A DNA stretch of 35,210 bases from Bifidobacterium stellenboschense (GTDB lineage: Bacteria > Actinomycetota > Actinomycetes > Actinomycetales > Bifidobacteriaceae), in assembly GCF_000741785.1 (NCBI RefSeq), contig NZ_JGZP01000026.1:1-35210 (forward strand), written 5' to 3'. The position numbers were made by a program, and so were the translations under genes. Positions 7,191 through 18,000 of this stretch are shown piece by piece. How positions within the stretch are numbered: position 1 is the first letter of the stretch; every line of letters begins with the position of its first letter. Under the pieces are notes generated by a model. The model saw nothing but the letters and a program-made list of their open reading frames with translations. It did no database searches and was not told the origin of the DNA.

Positions 7191-7201
7191 CGCGTGTGGC
7201 G

Positions 7202-8431
7202 TCACGCGTGCAGTGTGGGCAGCCAGCGGCCGAGACGGTCGAGGCCTTCGGCGAGCGCCTCGCGCGACGCCGCGTAGCTCAGGCGCACGTGCGTGTCGGC
7301 GGTGGCGGCGCCGAAGTCGCGTCCCGGCGTGAGCGCGACGTGCGCCTCGTCGAGGGCGCGTTCGCAGAACGTCCACGCGTCGAGTCCGGTGGACGTGATG
7401 TTGAAGTACGCGTAGAACGCGCCGTTCGGTTCGACTTCGACGGGCAGGCCGATGCGCTTGAGCCCGTCGATGACGATGCGGCGGCGTGCGAGCAGCTCCT
7501 GGCGGCGGCGTTCACATTCGGCGAGACTGCTGTCGGTGAAGCAGGCGAGCGCCGCATGCTGGGTGGGCGTGTGCGCACACAAATAGTAGTTGGTGGCGAG
7601 GTCGTCGACGGCCTTGAGGATGGCGTCGTCGTCGGGGATGACGGCCCACCCGAGCCGCCAGCCGGTCATGCCGAAGAACTTGGAGAAGCTGTTGCACACG
7701 ATCGCGTCATCGTCGCAGGCGAGCACGGAGCGGATCTCGGTGCCGTCGGGTTCGCGGTCGGCGAGGTCGATGTACGTCTCGTCGACGATGCGCCACGCGC
7801 CGTGGTCGCGCGCGTAGTCGCACACGTCCCTCAGCACGTCGAAGTCGATGGTCGTGCCGGTCGGGTTGGACGGCGAGGTGATCATCACGGCCTTCGTGCG
7901 GTCCGTCCAGTGGGCGGCGACGAGGTCGCGGTTGAGGTGGAAGCGCGTGGCCGCGGAGGTGGGCACGTCGATGACGTTGCCTTCGAAGCTGTTGATGAGT
8001 TCGCGGTTGCACGGGTAGGAGGGGTCGGCGACGATCACGTCGTCGCCCGGGTCGACGGTGAGCGCGGTGGCGAGCAGGAGCGCCGCCGAACCGCCGGAGG
8101 TGATGATGATGCGCCTCGGGTCGATGTCGAGGTCGTGGCGTTCCCGGTAGAAGCGGGCGATGGCCTCGCGCAGTTCGGGCAGGCCCATGGCGGCCGTGTA
8201 CGGCAGGGCGCGACCGTCGTACTGTTCGCGCATCGCGTCGCGCACGGCGGGCGGCGCACCGAAGTCGGGTTCGCCGAGAGAGAGTTTGATCACGCTCACG
8301 CCGTTCGCGATCATGCGGTCGGCCTTCTCGCCGAACACCATGGCGCGGAACGGCTGCGCCTCGCGGGCGCGGCGGGACATCACGGGGGATGCGGGGGTCG
8401 TCTGTTCGGGCTGCTTTGCTTCTCCAGTCAT
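7202..8431 (-). CDS. Class I/II pyridoxal-phosphate aminotransferase
   Basis: The protein has 409 residues when started at ATG 8431 (MTGEAKQ). The ribosome-binding site there is weak (GGGCGG), and a start at MSRRAREAQPF (8380) is the alternative; the further upstream extension is not credible. Fold type I motifs are all present: GEPDFGAPPAV (residues 53-63), SPSNPTGT (about 186-193), VDETYIDL with Asp218, SFSKFFGMTGWRLGW with the PLP lysine at 251, and VRLSYA near the end for substrate carboxylate binding. This is the aspartate/aromatic aminotransferase-like group that handles amino acids and 2-oxo acids. The precise substrate is not readable. A strong hairpin separates it from the MFS gene upstream. 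Confidence 0.92.
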   Translation of the reverse strand: MTGEAKQPEQTTPASPVMSRRAREAQPFRAMVFGEKADRMIANGVSVIKLSLGEPDFGAPPAVRDAMREQYDGRALPYTAAMGLPELREAIARFYRERHDLDIDPRRIIITSGGSAALLLATALTVDPGDDVIVADPSYPCNRELINSFEGNVIDVPTSAATRFHLNRDLVAAHWTDRTKAVMITSPSNPTGTTIDFDVLRDVCDYARDHGAWRIVDETYIDLADREPDGTEIRSVLACDDDAIVCNSFSKFFGMTGWRLGWAVIPDDDAILKAVDDLATNYYLCAHTPTQHAALACFTDSSLAECERRRQELLARRRIVIDGLKRIGLPVEVEPNGAFYAYFNITSTGLDAWTFCERALDEAHVALTPGRDFGAATADTHVRLSYAASREALAEGLDRLGRWLPTLHA

Positions 8432-8463
8432 ACCGCCCGTTGTATCGGCAAGACGCGACACGC

Positions 8464-8498
8464 GCGCCCCGCGTCCCGAGTGGTGGGACGCGGGGCGC
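8464..8498 (-). terminator. Hairpin between the MFS and aminotransferase genes
   Basis: A perfect 14-bp stem, GCGCCCCGCGTCCC (8464-8477) and GGGACGCGGGGCGC (8485-8498), has a 7-nt loop. It starts 60 bp after the MFS stop codon on the minus strand. No T-run follows, so it fits the GC-rich, U-poor terminator type. It could equally be an mRNA stability element in front of the aminotransferase. Confidence 0.6.
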
Positions 8499-8557
8499 CG
8501 TGGGTGTGGGGCGTATGCGAAGACGCGCACGAGGTGGGCGTGGCGCGCCGATGCCGG

Positions 8558-9901
8558 TCAGCGGCGTCGCGCCAGCGCCCAGCCGAGCAGGGCGAGCGGT
8601 ACGGCGCACGCGGTGAACAGCGCGGGCAGGAACATGCCGACGTGCGGACTGGACGCGTCGAGCACGATGCCGGCGACCGACGAGCCGAACGACGTGCCGA
8701 CCGTACCGGCGGTGGCCACCCAGCTCAGACCTTCGGTGAGGCTTTCGGCGGGCACCAGATCCTTGACGATGAGGTTGCCGGTGGTGAACAGCGGGGAGAC
8801 GACGAGACCCGACACGATTTCGAGGACGCCGAGGAGGATGAGGTTGTCCATCGCGAGGCGGAAGCCCACGTAGCCGACGACGAGCAGGCTCAGGAAGATG
8901 ACCATGTGCGCCCAATGCGAGCCGCGGAACGTGCGCGAGCCGAACACGACCGCGCCGATGCACGAGCCGACGGCGAACATGGCGAGTTGGAGGCCGAGGA
9001 ACCGTTCGAGTCCCATGCCCTTCATCGTGGCGGTGACCGACACGTCGAACGAGGTGAAGCTCATGTTGAACACGAGGAACACGACGAGCAGCGGCAGCAC
9101 GCCGCCGTAGAGGAGCGCGCTTTTCGGCTTGGCGCCTTGGCGGCGCAACCTGTCGAGGGACAGGCGGTCGGCGGAGTCGGGGGCGGCGTCGGGGGCGATG
9201 GAGGTGTCGGCGACGCCGTCCGTGATGCGCGGGGCCGCATCGGACGCCGTGACGTCGATGGCCTCGACGATGGCGGGCGGCTGCGTGGACTTCAGCGAGA
9301 AGAAGACCGCGCCGCCCACGCCGCAGGCGATGGTGGGCACGAACAGCTGGCTGACCGGATGCACGCTGGTGGCGAGCCATGCGGCGAGGATCGGTCCCAA
9401 GATGAACACGACCTCGTCGATGGCGGCCTCCAACGCGTACGCGGTGTTGAGCAGCGCCTCGCCGTCGTCGCGGCCGCGCAGCGCGTACGCCCAGCGGGTG
9501 CGCACGAGCGCGCCGAACGAGAACTGGGTGAGACCCATCACGACGGCGAGCGCGAACAGCAGCGGGATCGGCACGCGCACCAGCGCGGCGAACGCGAACG
9601 CGAGCATCGCCGTGACCTGTATGGCGAGCGCGAGACGTCCGACGCGACGCTGCCCGAACCGGTCGAACAGGCGCGCATAGAACGGGGTGACGCAGGAGAG
9701 CGCGAACACGTAGGTGGCGCTCATCGTGCCGGCGACCGTCCAATTGTCGTACAGGTGGTTGAGGGCGAGCACGATGCCGAGGCTCATCATGGAGATCGGA
9801 AGTCGCGCCACCGCTCCGGAGACGCAGAACGCCTTCGTGCCGGGGATGGAGAAGAGGCGCGCGTACGGCGAACGCGGCTTCGCGGCAGCGACCTCGCTCA
9901 C
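8558..9901 (-). CDS. MFS transporter
   Basis: The protein has 447 residues. Translation begins at GTG 9901 (MSEVAAAKPRSPYARLF), which overlaps the stop codon of the acetyltransferase gene by 4 bp (GTGA), so the pair is translationally coupled. Twelve hydrophobic segments are visible in two groups of six. They are separated by an acidic cytoplasmic loop at about residues 205-255 (TSIAPDAAPDSADRLSLDRL region). The loop 2-3 motif appears as ARLFDRFGQRRVGRL, the usual G-x-x-x-D-R-x-G-R-R type MFS signature. The family moves small molecules, often drugs or metabolites, by proton antiport. Coupling to an acetyltransferase suggests, without proof, export or detoxification of a compound the partner modifies. 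Confidence 0.92.
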   Translation of the reverse strand: MSEVAAAKPRSPYARLFSIPGTKAFCVSGAVARLPISMMSLGIVLALNHLYDNWTVAGTMSATYVFALSCVTPFYARLFDRFGQRRVGRLALAIQVTAMLAFAFAALVRVPIPLLFALAVVMGLTQFSFGALVRTRWAYALRGRDDGEALLNTAYALEAAIDEVVFILGPILAAWLATSVHPVSQLFVPTIACGVGGAVFFSLKSTQPPAIVEAIDVTASDAAPRITDGVADTSIAPDAAPDSADRLSLDRLRRQGAKPKSALLYGGVLPLLVVFLVFNMSFTSFDVSVTATMKGMGLERFLGLQLAMFAVGSCIGAVVFGSRTFRGSHWAHMVIFLSLLVVGYVGFRLAMDNLILLGVLEIVSGLVVSPLFTTGNLIVKDLVPAESLTEGLSWVATAGTVGTSFGSSVAGIVLDASSPHVGMFLPALFTACAVPLALLGWALARRR

Positions 9902-10629
9902 GCGGCCACCTCGCCCTCGTAGATATAGATATCTTCTCCATCTCCCACGTGTTCGCCGGGGTGGTCTTTGGCGTAGCGTTCGGCGACGCGGGCGAGGCCC
10001 TTGTGCTCGTAGAAGCCGACGTCGCAGCTGGAATCGGTGTGCAGGTAGTAGCGTGGCGCGCCGGCTTCGGCGAACGAGGCGAGCAGGTTGCGCCAGAGGG
10101 TGCCGCCGACGCCGTGGCCGCGCGCGGCGGGGGCGACGACGAACAGTTCGAGTTCGGCGGGGGTACGGTCGTTGATGGCGATGTCGGCTTCCATGCGTTC
10201 CTCGAGCGCATGCCACGCCTCGGTGCGGGCGAGTGCGTCCGCACCGTCGGGTGTGGCGTCGAGTTCCGCGTTGACGCGGGCGAGTTCGCCGGATACTTGG
10301 GGGAAGAGCACGGGACGGCCGGCCACGCGCGACAATGTGACGCCGAGGAACGTGCCGTCGACCTTCTCGGCGATTTCGCCACGTGTGGCGGGTTCGAGGT
10401 AGTGGAGGACGAAGTGGCGCGAGGTGAGCCGGGCGATGTGGGGGTCGCCGGGTTCGTCCACGCCCCACGTGGCGTAGAACGCGTCGACGATGGCGTCGAG
10501 GTCGTTCCAGGTGACGGCGCGGTAGGTGACGGCGGCGCTGGCGGCGGCGGTTTCGATGTGACGTGCGGTGTCGACGGCCGTGGTGCCATGTGTTGCGGTG
10601 CTGGTGGTTGCGGTGTTGTTCGCAGCCAT
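9898..10629 (-). CDS. GNAT family N-acetyltransferase
   Basis: The protein has 243 residues. The start at 10629 (MAANNTATTS) was chosen because AAAGGAGTGAACCACCC stands directly before it. Residues 1-33 are Thr/Ala-rich and disordered. The GNAT domain runs from about 35 to 240. Its acetyl-CoA binding motif A is at 162-182 (LFVVAPAARGHGVGGTLWR, a good R-G-x-G-x-G match), followed by YYLHTDSSCDVGFYEHKGL near the C-terminus, typical of the family's motif B. The acceptor is unknown. The gene is the first of a two-gene unit with the MFS transporter (4-bp overlap). Confidence 0.9.
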   Translation of the reverse strand: MAANNTATTSTATHGTTAVDTARHIETAAASAAVTYRAVTWNDLDAIVDAFYATWGVDEPGDPHIARLTSRHFVLHYLEPATRGEIAEKVDGTFLGVTLSRVAGRPVLFPQVSGELARVNAELDATPDGADALARTEAWHALEERMEADIAINDRTPAELELFVVAPAARGHGVGGTLWRNLLASFAEAGAPRYYLHTDSSCDVGFYEHKGLARVAERYAKDHPGEHVGDGEDIYIYEGEVAA

Positions 10630-10831
10630 GGGTGGTTCACTCCTTTTCACTGGTGGTGTCGTGGAGCACGTGCGCCCGCCCACACATGCCTGCACGAGGG
10701 TAGCGGTCTCCCGCCGGCGAGACATTCACGGCGCGTTCCAGCCGCGGGACCCGCTGTCGCCGGGTGCCGTGCGTGGCGTCTGCGCGTCGCACGGCACCTT
10801 CCCGCGGTCGTGCCGCGGATCGGCGATGGGT
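10630..10831. other. Intergenic region between adnB and the acetyltransferase gene
   Basis: The 202-bp region should hold the promoter of the acetyltransferase-MFS unit near its left end and the adnB transcript end near its right end. Apart from the hairpin at 10763-10798, I see no further gene. Confidence 0.4.
10763..10798 (-). terminator. Hairpin downstream of adnB
   Basis: An 11-bp perfect stem, GGTGCCGTGCG (10763-10773) and CGCACGGCACC (10788-10798), has a 14-nt loop. It begins 33 bases past the adnB stop codon. No U-rich tail is present, as with two other hairpins in this window. Confidence 0.55.
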
Positions 10832-13800
10832 CTAATCGTCGTCGGTGTGCTCGGGGATTCCGGAGCTCAACTCGGCAATGATCTCTTGTTCGGTTTTCTC
10901 TTCGGCGCGCAGCTCGCGGAGCTCCGTGTCGGGTTCACTCACATAGTAGAGAGCGGCGTCGATGCTGTCCAATGGCACGTTCTCCATCGCTGCGAGCAGA
11001 AGCCGGTACAGGTCGAGCTGCACGAGCTTGTCGGCCATGTCCTTGGGTTTGCGCGGCCGGCGGCCGGTCTTCCAGTCGATGACGGTGTACCGTTTCGTCG
11101 CGTCGTCCGGGTCGAGGCCGCCGAGGAACACGGCGTCGAGTTTGCCGTTGGCGATGATGCCGTCGAGTTCGGGCAGGGCGACGACGAGCTGCCGTTCCGC
11201 CCAGACCGGCGTGCGTCGCGCCCATGGTGATTCGGCGAGCCGCCGCTGCCAGGCGACGAGTTCCCGTTCGACGCGGGGGATCCGCCGCGGGGTGTTCCGG
11301 CCGTCGTCCTCCGCGCCGGGCTTGTCGGACGCATCGTTCCTGCCGGATGCGCCTGACCCTTCTGCCGCGATGGCGGCCTCCCGGCGTTCCAGATCGGCGA
11401 GCATCGCGTGACGGTCCATGATCGCGCCGGTTTCGGTATCGATGCCGGTTCCCGTGGAGCTCCCCGCTTCGATCCCGGTATCGATCGCCGCGTCGATGAA
11501 GTGTTCCGCCCATGCGTGGAACCGGGTGCCCGCGGAGGCGGCGGGCGAGGCGATGGACGGGATGGGGCGCACGATGCCGCGCCAGTAGCGTCGTTCCTCC
11601 CGCTCCCCCATGTCCGCCGCACGGGCCTGCAACCGGGTGACGCTCTGCCGCGATCCGGCGAGGATGCGCTGCGCCTGCGATTTGACCCGCTCGTCGAGGG
11701 ATGCGTCGTCGAGCACGCCCGACATGAGGTCGTCGTCGGCGATGAGCAGGCGCGCCTTGTCGAGCAGCGTGCCGCGCGCCGGACCGTCCGGCGAAGGACC
11801 ACCCGACGAGGACCCATCCGGCGAAGACCCGCCCGGCGTTTCGAAGGACTGCGCGCCATCATCCGTATTGTCCGTCAAGGTTCGCGCGTACATGGCCGCG
11901 CGGACGGCCCGCGCCGCCGCGAGCAGCGAGGAGGCGGTCACGCCGCCCAGCGCGGACGGCCATGGCAGGGCGCTCTCCGTCCGTTCCTCAAGCGGCGCCT
12001 CCCATGCCTCGTCGATGACGGCGTGCGCGTATCCGGCTGCGTGTTCGCCGGTGAAGAACCCGTCGGGTCGGGGCGCTCCCGTGTTCGCCGGCGTGCGTGG
12101 CGGTTCACCGGTACCATCCGAGCCATTGGATAGCACGGGAGCGCCATGAGCGGCCTCCGTCTCGGTCTCCCGGTCCGTTTCCCCGGTATCGGCACCAACA
12201 CTGGCGGGGGTTGCCGCGAAGACCGTGCCGTCGTGCGCGTGCAGGGCGTCATGGACCTCCAGCCAGAAGTTGGAGGGTTTCGCCATGCGGGGCTTCTCCC
12301 CCAGTACCGAGGGGTCTCGTCCGGTCTCCCCGTTGCGGCTGTAGGTGAGCAGCGCGTCGCGACGTGCGCGGGTCAGGGCCACGTACATGAGCCGCCGCTC
12401 GTCGGCGTGCAGGCGGCGGCCGTATTCCTCCTCCTGGGTGAGGTACCAGCCATCCGGGTCGACGTCGTTCACGCCGTCGCCGACGGCGCGCAGCGATCCG
12501 TAGACCTCGTCGTCGATGAGTTCCACGTCGTCCAATGCCCGCAACGTGTCCAGAGGGTCCGCGTCGGTGGACGCGTCGTGCGGGAACCGCTGCAGGATGC
12601 CCGCGTCGGCGCGCACCGGCACGGGTACCGCGGTCGGGTCGTCAAGCCATGTGGAGGCGCGTTCATGGTATTCGGGGGCGGTCCAGACGCCGTTCTCGAC
12701 GCCGCCCGGGTGCGCATCGTCGAGCGTGACGGCGAGATGGTCACCTTGGCTGCTGGGGAACGCGCCTTCGGCGAGTCCGACCACGGCGACCGCATCCCAT
12801 TCGAGCCCCTTGGACTGGTGGACGGTCATCAGTTCCACGTCGACGTGCCGGTCGGAATCCAATGCGGCGGTCTCATCCTCGACGGTGCGCAACGCGTCCA
12901 CCCATGCCATGAACCCGCGCAGCGTGGGCGTGGATTCGGCCGCGATCTCGCTGGTGTACGTGTCGACCAGATCGATGATCGTCTCCATGGGGATGCGGGC
13001 GACCGTCGGATCGGGAGCCGTCGCATGGTTGCGCATGGCTTGCGCGACGACGGTGTCGATGTCGAGGTCGAGCGCCTGCACGGCCGTGCGCACCACGTCG
13101 GGCAGGGGGCGTCCGACCATGCCGCGCACCATGTGCAGCATGCGCGAGGCGTGCATGATTTCACGCGCGGAGTCCGCATCGAAGCGTCCTCCGCGTTCGA
13201 GCATGCCGGGCAGATCGGGGTCCAGCAGCAGGTCGGGCAGGAACACGGCGTTGGCGACGCTGTCGCGATGCTCCCGGACGATGCCGGCGCGGTCGCGGCA
13301 CGGCGCGTCGGCCGGCGCGAGGCCGGCGGCGACGAGCGCCTGATAGCGGACCTCCGTGTTGGCGGCGTCGGCGAGCGCGGCGAACGCGGCGAGCGTCGCC
13401 GCGTCGAGCCCGAAGCGTGGCGTGGCGAGCAGGCGCATGAGCGAACCGGAGTCGGTGTGGTCGGAGGCGACGTGCAGCAGGGCGAGCACGTCGCGGATTT
13501 CGGGCCGATCGAGCAGCGCGGAGTAGCCGACGACGAGCGTGCTCAATCCGGCCTGTTCCAGGGCCTGCTGGTAGGCGGCCATGTGTTTCTTCGACCGGAA
13601 CAGCACCGCGGTGGTGGGGGGCTTGTCCGGCTCGCCATGGTCGTTGACGGCGAGGGCGTGCCGGCAGAACCGTACGACGCCGTCGATCTCCTGGCCGAGC
13701 GTGTCGTAGCCGAGCACGCCGATCGTGCCCGTGGAGGCGTCGGGCAGGGTGTCGAGGGGCGCGACGTCGACTTCGCGCATCGTCGAGCTGCCGGCGCGTC

Positions 13801-15043
13801 GGGGCGTCTCGCGCAGCGGCAGGGTCAGGTCGTTGGCGGCCTCCAATACGAGCCTCGAGTTGCGGCGGGTGACGCTCAGCTCGTAGGGGCGGCTGTTCTC
13901 CTGCATGCCGAAGTCCTGTTGGAACAGGCGGAACGCGCCCGGGCTGGCGCCGCGCCATGCGTAGATCGACTGGAACGGGTCGCCGACGGCGTTGACGGCC
14001 GTGCCGCCGTCATGGAACAGGGTGGCGAGCAGGGCCGCCTGCGTGGTGGACGTGTCCTGGTACTCGTCGAGCAGCACGTGGCTGAACCGTTGCCGGTACC
14101 GTTCGCCGATGGAGGGGAACCGGGTGACCAGCTGGTAGGCGGCGATGGTGAAATCGCCGAACTCGGCCAAATTGAGCCGTCGTTTCTCCCGCGTGTACGC
14201 CTCGACGAGGTCGAGGAGCGTGTCGCGCTGTTCGGCGGTGTCGGCGAGTTCGGCGCAGTGGAACACGCAGGCGGCGTGCAGCCGCTCGTGGTATTCGTCG
14301 AGTTTCGCCGTCCATGCGGCGTCGCTGTCCTTCTTGAGCCGACGTGGCTTGGTGAGTTTCGGAGGCTCTTCGGGTATCGGCTCGGAGCCGATGGCGTCGC
14401 GCACCTGTGCGGCGAACGCGCCGTCCCATGCGCGTACGCGTTCGATGGCGGCGTCCATGTCGGCCACGCCATGGCCGATCATCGCGCTGCCGATCGCCCC
14501 GGAGAGCGCGAGTACCTTGCCGGCGAGCGTGTTGAACGCGCCGAGGTCGTGCCCTCTGAGACGGTCCATGTTCCGGTCGATCACGTTCGCGGCGAGCTGG
14601 AGCGCGCCCGCCTCGCTCAACGGCTGCGTGTTCTGGTCGAAGCCGACGAGCAGACCGTACTGGCGCACGATGGATTGGAAGAACGCGTCGTACGTGTAGA
14701 CGACGGGTTTGAGGAACATGCGGTCGCCGGCGGCGCGGATCGCCTCCGCCTGCTCGGCGGTACCCTCGGCGCCGGAGCCGTTGGGGGCGTTCCCGTCCGC
14801 ATCGTCCGCCGATACGGCCGCGGACACGCGCGACAGCAGTTCGCCGGCGGCCTTGCGCGTGAACGTGAGGCCGAGGATCCGTTCGGGGGCGACTCCCCGG
14901 CGGATGAGTTCGATGATGCGGCGCGTCATCGTATAGGTCTTGCCCGATCCGGCGCCGGCGACGACGAGCACGTCGTCCGTCGCGGGCGCGTTGATGACGG
15001 CCGCCTGCTCCGGGCTGTCGGTGAATTTCGGTGTGCTGCTCAT
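10832..15043 (-). CDS. adnB: UvrD-type helicase fused to RecB-type nuclease (AdnB-like)
   Basis: The protein has 1403 residues. The start at 15043 (MSSTPKFTDSPEQ) overlaps the upstream gene's stop by 4 bp (ATGA). Superfamily 1A helicase motifs are complete: Q-motif TDSPEQ, Walker A AGAGSGKT (29-36), Walker B LLDEYQD (about 322-328), motif III GDPFQSIYAWRG (about 354-365), VHQSKGLEWDAV (about 738-749) and YVALTRARRDALL (about 887-899). The C-terminus has a PD-(D/E)xK nuclease domain with NGKLDAVF (about 1299-1306) and YTVIDWKTG (about 1318-1326). This is the architecture of the lead motor of mycobacterial AdnAB, which unwinds and resects double-strand breaks for homologous recombination. It is longer than mycobacterial AdnB (about 1,100 residues) because of disordered inserts, such as a Ser/Gly/Pro/Asp repeat near residue 1080. 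The gene symbol is assigned by architecture. Confidence 0.88.
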   Translation of the reverse strand: MSSTPKFTDSPEQAAVINAPATDDVLVVAGAGSGKTYTMTRRIIELIRRGVAPERILGLTFTRKAAGELLSRVSAAVSADDADGNAPNGSGAEGTAEQAEAIRAAGDRMFLKPVVYTYDAFFQSIVRQYGLLVGFDQNTQPLSEAGALQLAANVIDRNMDRLRGHDLGAFNTLAGKVLALSGAIGSAMIGHGVADMDAAIERVRAWDGAFAAQVRDAIGSEPIPEEPPKLTKPRRLKKDSDAAWTAKLDEYHERLHAACVFHCAELADTAEQRDTLLDLVEAYTREKRRLNLAEFGDFTIAAYQLVTRFPSIGERYRQRFSHVLLDEYQDTSTTQAALLATLFHDGGTAVNAVGDPFQSIYAWRGASPGAFRLFQQDFGMQENSRPYELSVTRRNSRLVLEAANDLTLPLRETPRRAGSSTMREVDVAPLDTLPDASTGTIGVLGYDTLGQEIDGVVRFCRHALAVNDHGEPDKPPTTAVLFRSKKHMAAYQQALEQAGLSTLVVGYSALLDRPEIRDVLALLHVASDHTDSGSLMRLLATPRFGLDAATLAAFAALADAANTEVRYQALVAAGLAPADAPCRDRAGIVREHRDSVANAVFLPDLLLDPDLPGMLERGGRFDADSAREIMHASRMLHMVRGMVGRPLPDVVRTAVQALDLDIDTVVAQAMRNHATAPDPTVARIPMETIIDLVDTYTSEIAAESTPTLRGFMAWVDALRTVEDETAALDSDRHVDVELMTVHQSKGLEWDAVAVVGLAEGAFPSSQGDHLAVTLDDAHPGGVENGVWTAPEYHERASTWLDDPTAVPVPVRADAGILQRFPHDASTDADPLDTLRALDDVELIDDEVYGSLRAVGDGVNDVDPDGWYLTQEEEYGRRLHADERRLMYVALTRARRDALLTYSRNGETGRDPSVLGEKPRMAKPSNFWLEVHDALHAHDGTVFAATPASVGADTGETDRETETEAAHGAPVLSNGSDGTGEPPRTPANTGAPRPDGFFTGEHAAGYAHAVIDEAWEAPLEERTESALPWPSALGGVTASSLLAAARAVRAAMYARTLTDNTDDGAQSFETPGGSSPDGSSSGGPSPDGPARGTLLDKARLLIADDDLMSGVLDDASLDERVKSQAQRILAGSRQSVTRLQARAADMGEREERRYWRGIVRPIPSIASPAASAGTRFHAWAEHFIDAAIDTGIEAGSSTGTGIDTETGAIMDRHAMLADLERREAAIAAEGSGASGRNDASDKPGAEDDGRNTPRRIPRVERELVAWQRRLAESPWARRTPVWAERQLVVALPELDGIIANGKLDAVFLGGLDPDDATKRYTVIDWKTGRRPRKPKDMADKLVQLDLYRLLLAAMENVPLDSIDAALYYVSEPDTELRELRAEEKTEQEIIAELSSGIPEHTDDD

Positions 15044-18000
15044 GCCTGCCTCGTTTCGTAGACGGTGTCGACCTGGCCGGCGCAGGCCGGGCATACGGTG
15101 CGCATGCGGCAGTATGCCAGATGCTGTGCGGTGGGTCGGGCGGTCAGGTGCGCGGATATGCTCGCGGACGCCGCGTAGAACACGCGGGCGATCATGGAGA
15201 GCGCCCACAGCGTCTGTGTGCCTTGCAGGGCGGCGAACCGCTCCCACGCGCGCGGGTCGACGCCCTGCGGCGCTTCGGCGGGGATGGCGGGGACGTCCAT
15301 GAGCTTCGACGGGTCTCGGTAGTGGAACCGCTGCGTGAACGGCTCCGCGTTCAGCGAGCCGCCGGTGAACAGGGGCGGCTGGAACAGTCCTTCGGGGGCG
15401 AAGCTCTGCGCCGGCGTCTCATGGGCTTCGACGTGGAACAGCGCGCTCTGCGCGACGGCCGGCACGTCGAGGGGCCGGCGGCCGGCATGCCGTCCGCCGC
15501 CGTCGCTTGTCTCCGGGAAGGCGAGTCCGAGCTGGTAGCACACGAGCTGCAGGTCGTTGAACCGTTGCTTGGTGGACGGCACCTGGCCGGTCTTGTAGTC
15601 GATGAGCCGCACGGCGCGGCTCCCGTCCGCCATGATGCGCGTCTCCTTGCGGTCGATGCGCCCGGTGAGCCTGATGGTCAGGTCCTCGCGCATGCCTTCG
15701 GGCCAGCCGCCGACGAGCACGCCCATCATCGCCATGAGGTCATGGCGGCTCACCGGCTCAACGCCGGGTACCGCATGGTAGGCGGCGAGGATGTCGTCGA
15801 GTCCGAACCGTGCGGCGAACTCCTCCTCGCAGGAGACCCGTTCGAGGGAGCCCACGTCGAACTTGCCGCCGTTCGCTCCCAGATAGCCCGACATTCCCGA
15901 CCGCACGAAGTATGCGGCGAGGTTGGCGAGCGTGGCCTGCGCCTGCTCGTCCTTGCGGATCGCCGCGTATCGGGCCGCCGGATCGTCGATGTCGGCCGGG
16001 TCGGGTTTCAGCCCGTCGTAGATCGCGACGAGCCGTCCGGCCACGGCCTCCAGACGCTCCTCCTGCGTGGCGTCGGCCATGAATCCGGGAAGATCCAGTC
16101 CCTCCTCGCTGCCCTGTTGGGCGACCGCGTGGATGAGCGTGCCGAATCCCGTCGCCGCACTGCCGGGGCGGGGGCCGGCGAACCGGTTCTCCAACAGCCA
16201 GCACACCGGGCACTCCCAGAGCCGGTCCACCGCCGACGGGGACAACGACACGACGGTCGTGCCGGCCTCCGTCTCCGGCGCATCGGGCGTATCCGCTTCG
16301 GCCGCCGCATCCGGCGTGGCCGTCATGTCCGGAATCCCATGTCCGCTCCGTTCGGCCGTGTGCAGGTACGCCCACTCGTCCGGGTCGGCGGCGGTGACGC
16401 CGTGCCCGGCGAGCAGGGCGAGCGCGGCCGCCGCGTCCCGCGCCTGCGGCGTATCCGCCGGATGGCGCGCGAGGATGATGCGTGCGGCGGCCACGAGCCC
16501 GCGCGGATCGCAGTCCAGTCCGGCGAGCGTCTCCGATTCCATATCCGTCGGGGAGTCCTCCCCCGTCGGAGCCTCCATGCCGCTCCTCCCCACTTCGGAG
16601 AACGACGGCTTGTCGGTACGGCCGAAACATTCTGGCAGATACCCGTAGAGGAAATCGGAGGGGGTCAGGTCGTCGCTGCTCACGGCGCTGACCGTCACCG
16701 TGCAGTCCTTCGGCGTCGGGCCCGCGGCACGCGTGAGCGCGTACAGGAAGCTTTTCTTCTCCCCGGCGAGTACTTCGCCCAATCGGGTGCCCTGTGCGGG
16801 GGCGGCGGCCCATGCCGCGTGGGCCTCGGGGCCGCGCAGGATGATGTCCGCGAGATCCTCGCCGCCGAACATGGTGTTGCGTTCGGCGAGGTTGGGCCAC
16901 ACGTCCTGCTGCACGGCCGGCATCCACACGTGCCGCCAGTGGCGTCCGGCCGCGCCGGCCGGCGTGGTGAGGGTGACGGCCTGCTCCACCGGCTTCACGC
17001 GGGCGAGCGAATCCGCTTCAATCTGCATGGACCGCACCTGCGCGATGAACGCGGCGATGTCATGCCCGGCGGTGCCGCCCTCCGCGTATTGGAACAGTCT
17101 CATGGCGACGTCCAGACGGTCGTTGGCCGCACGTCCTTCGGGCGTGTTGTCGAGCGCGCGGCGCTGCCACGCCCTCGCCACGCCGACGGCATCCCATGCG
17201 GCGGCGAGCGCGAACTGCGGCTCATCGGATTCCAGCCGTTCCAAGGCGGCGGCGACCTTGCCCACGAGCGTCCACAGGCGGATGAACGCACGGGCCCGCG
17301 GGTCGGCGCCCAGCACCTGGTTGATCACGGCGAGCACACGCATCGCGGGGGCGCGCGGATCGTCCACGGCGAGCATCACGTATTGCGGTCCCATACCGAA
17401 CGCCGGCGCGTCGCCGGCCTTGGAATCTTCCGAGGCGTCGGAGCCCGGCTCCGCGACCGCATCCTCCCGGTTCCCGAGCAGGGAGTCGTCGACCCGGACG
17501 TCGTCGTTCCCCGGCCATGCGGCGAGGAGCGCGCGCCATGACGCCACCAGTCCGCCCAACGCGCCTTCGGCGTCGTCGCCGGTCTCCATGCCACTTCCGG
17601 CGGGTGTGCCGTCTCCGGCAGCGGCGGCGTTCGCCGCCGGACCTTCGTCGTCATGATCCGCATCCACGACGATCCGGGCGAGGGATTCCAGCGATCGCAT
17701 CGCCGCCTCGATCGGCTCCATGCGACCCGGAGCGCCCTCGCCGGGCGTGGAGCCGATGGTGATCAGCGGGCTCGTCATCAGCGCGACGACGCGGGCGCGC
17801 ACATAGGCGGCGAGCGAACGCGGGTCCGGCCCCGCCCCCGCAAGCCCTCGGCCGCGCAGACGCGCCAGTTCGATCAGGGCGAACAGGCCCCGCACGAACG
17901 GCTCCTCCTTGAGAGGACGGGTGACGGATGAATAGCGCACGGGAACGCCGTCCCTGCGCAGTCGTTCGCCGAACAGGCGCACGGTGCCGTTGTCGTGCGC

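Noticed and set aside
5939..9922. 1327-codon plus-strand open frame
   Set aside because: It runs antisense through three recognisable genes (ppx, aminotransferase, MFS) and has no motif of its own.
12146..15061. 971-codon plus-strand open frame
   Set aside because: It is antisense to the AdnB-like gene, whose helicase motifs are complete on the minus strand.
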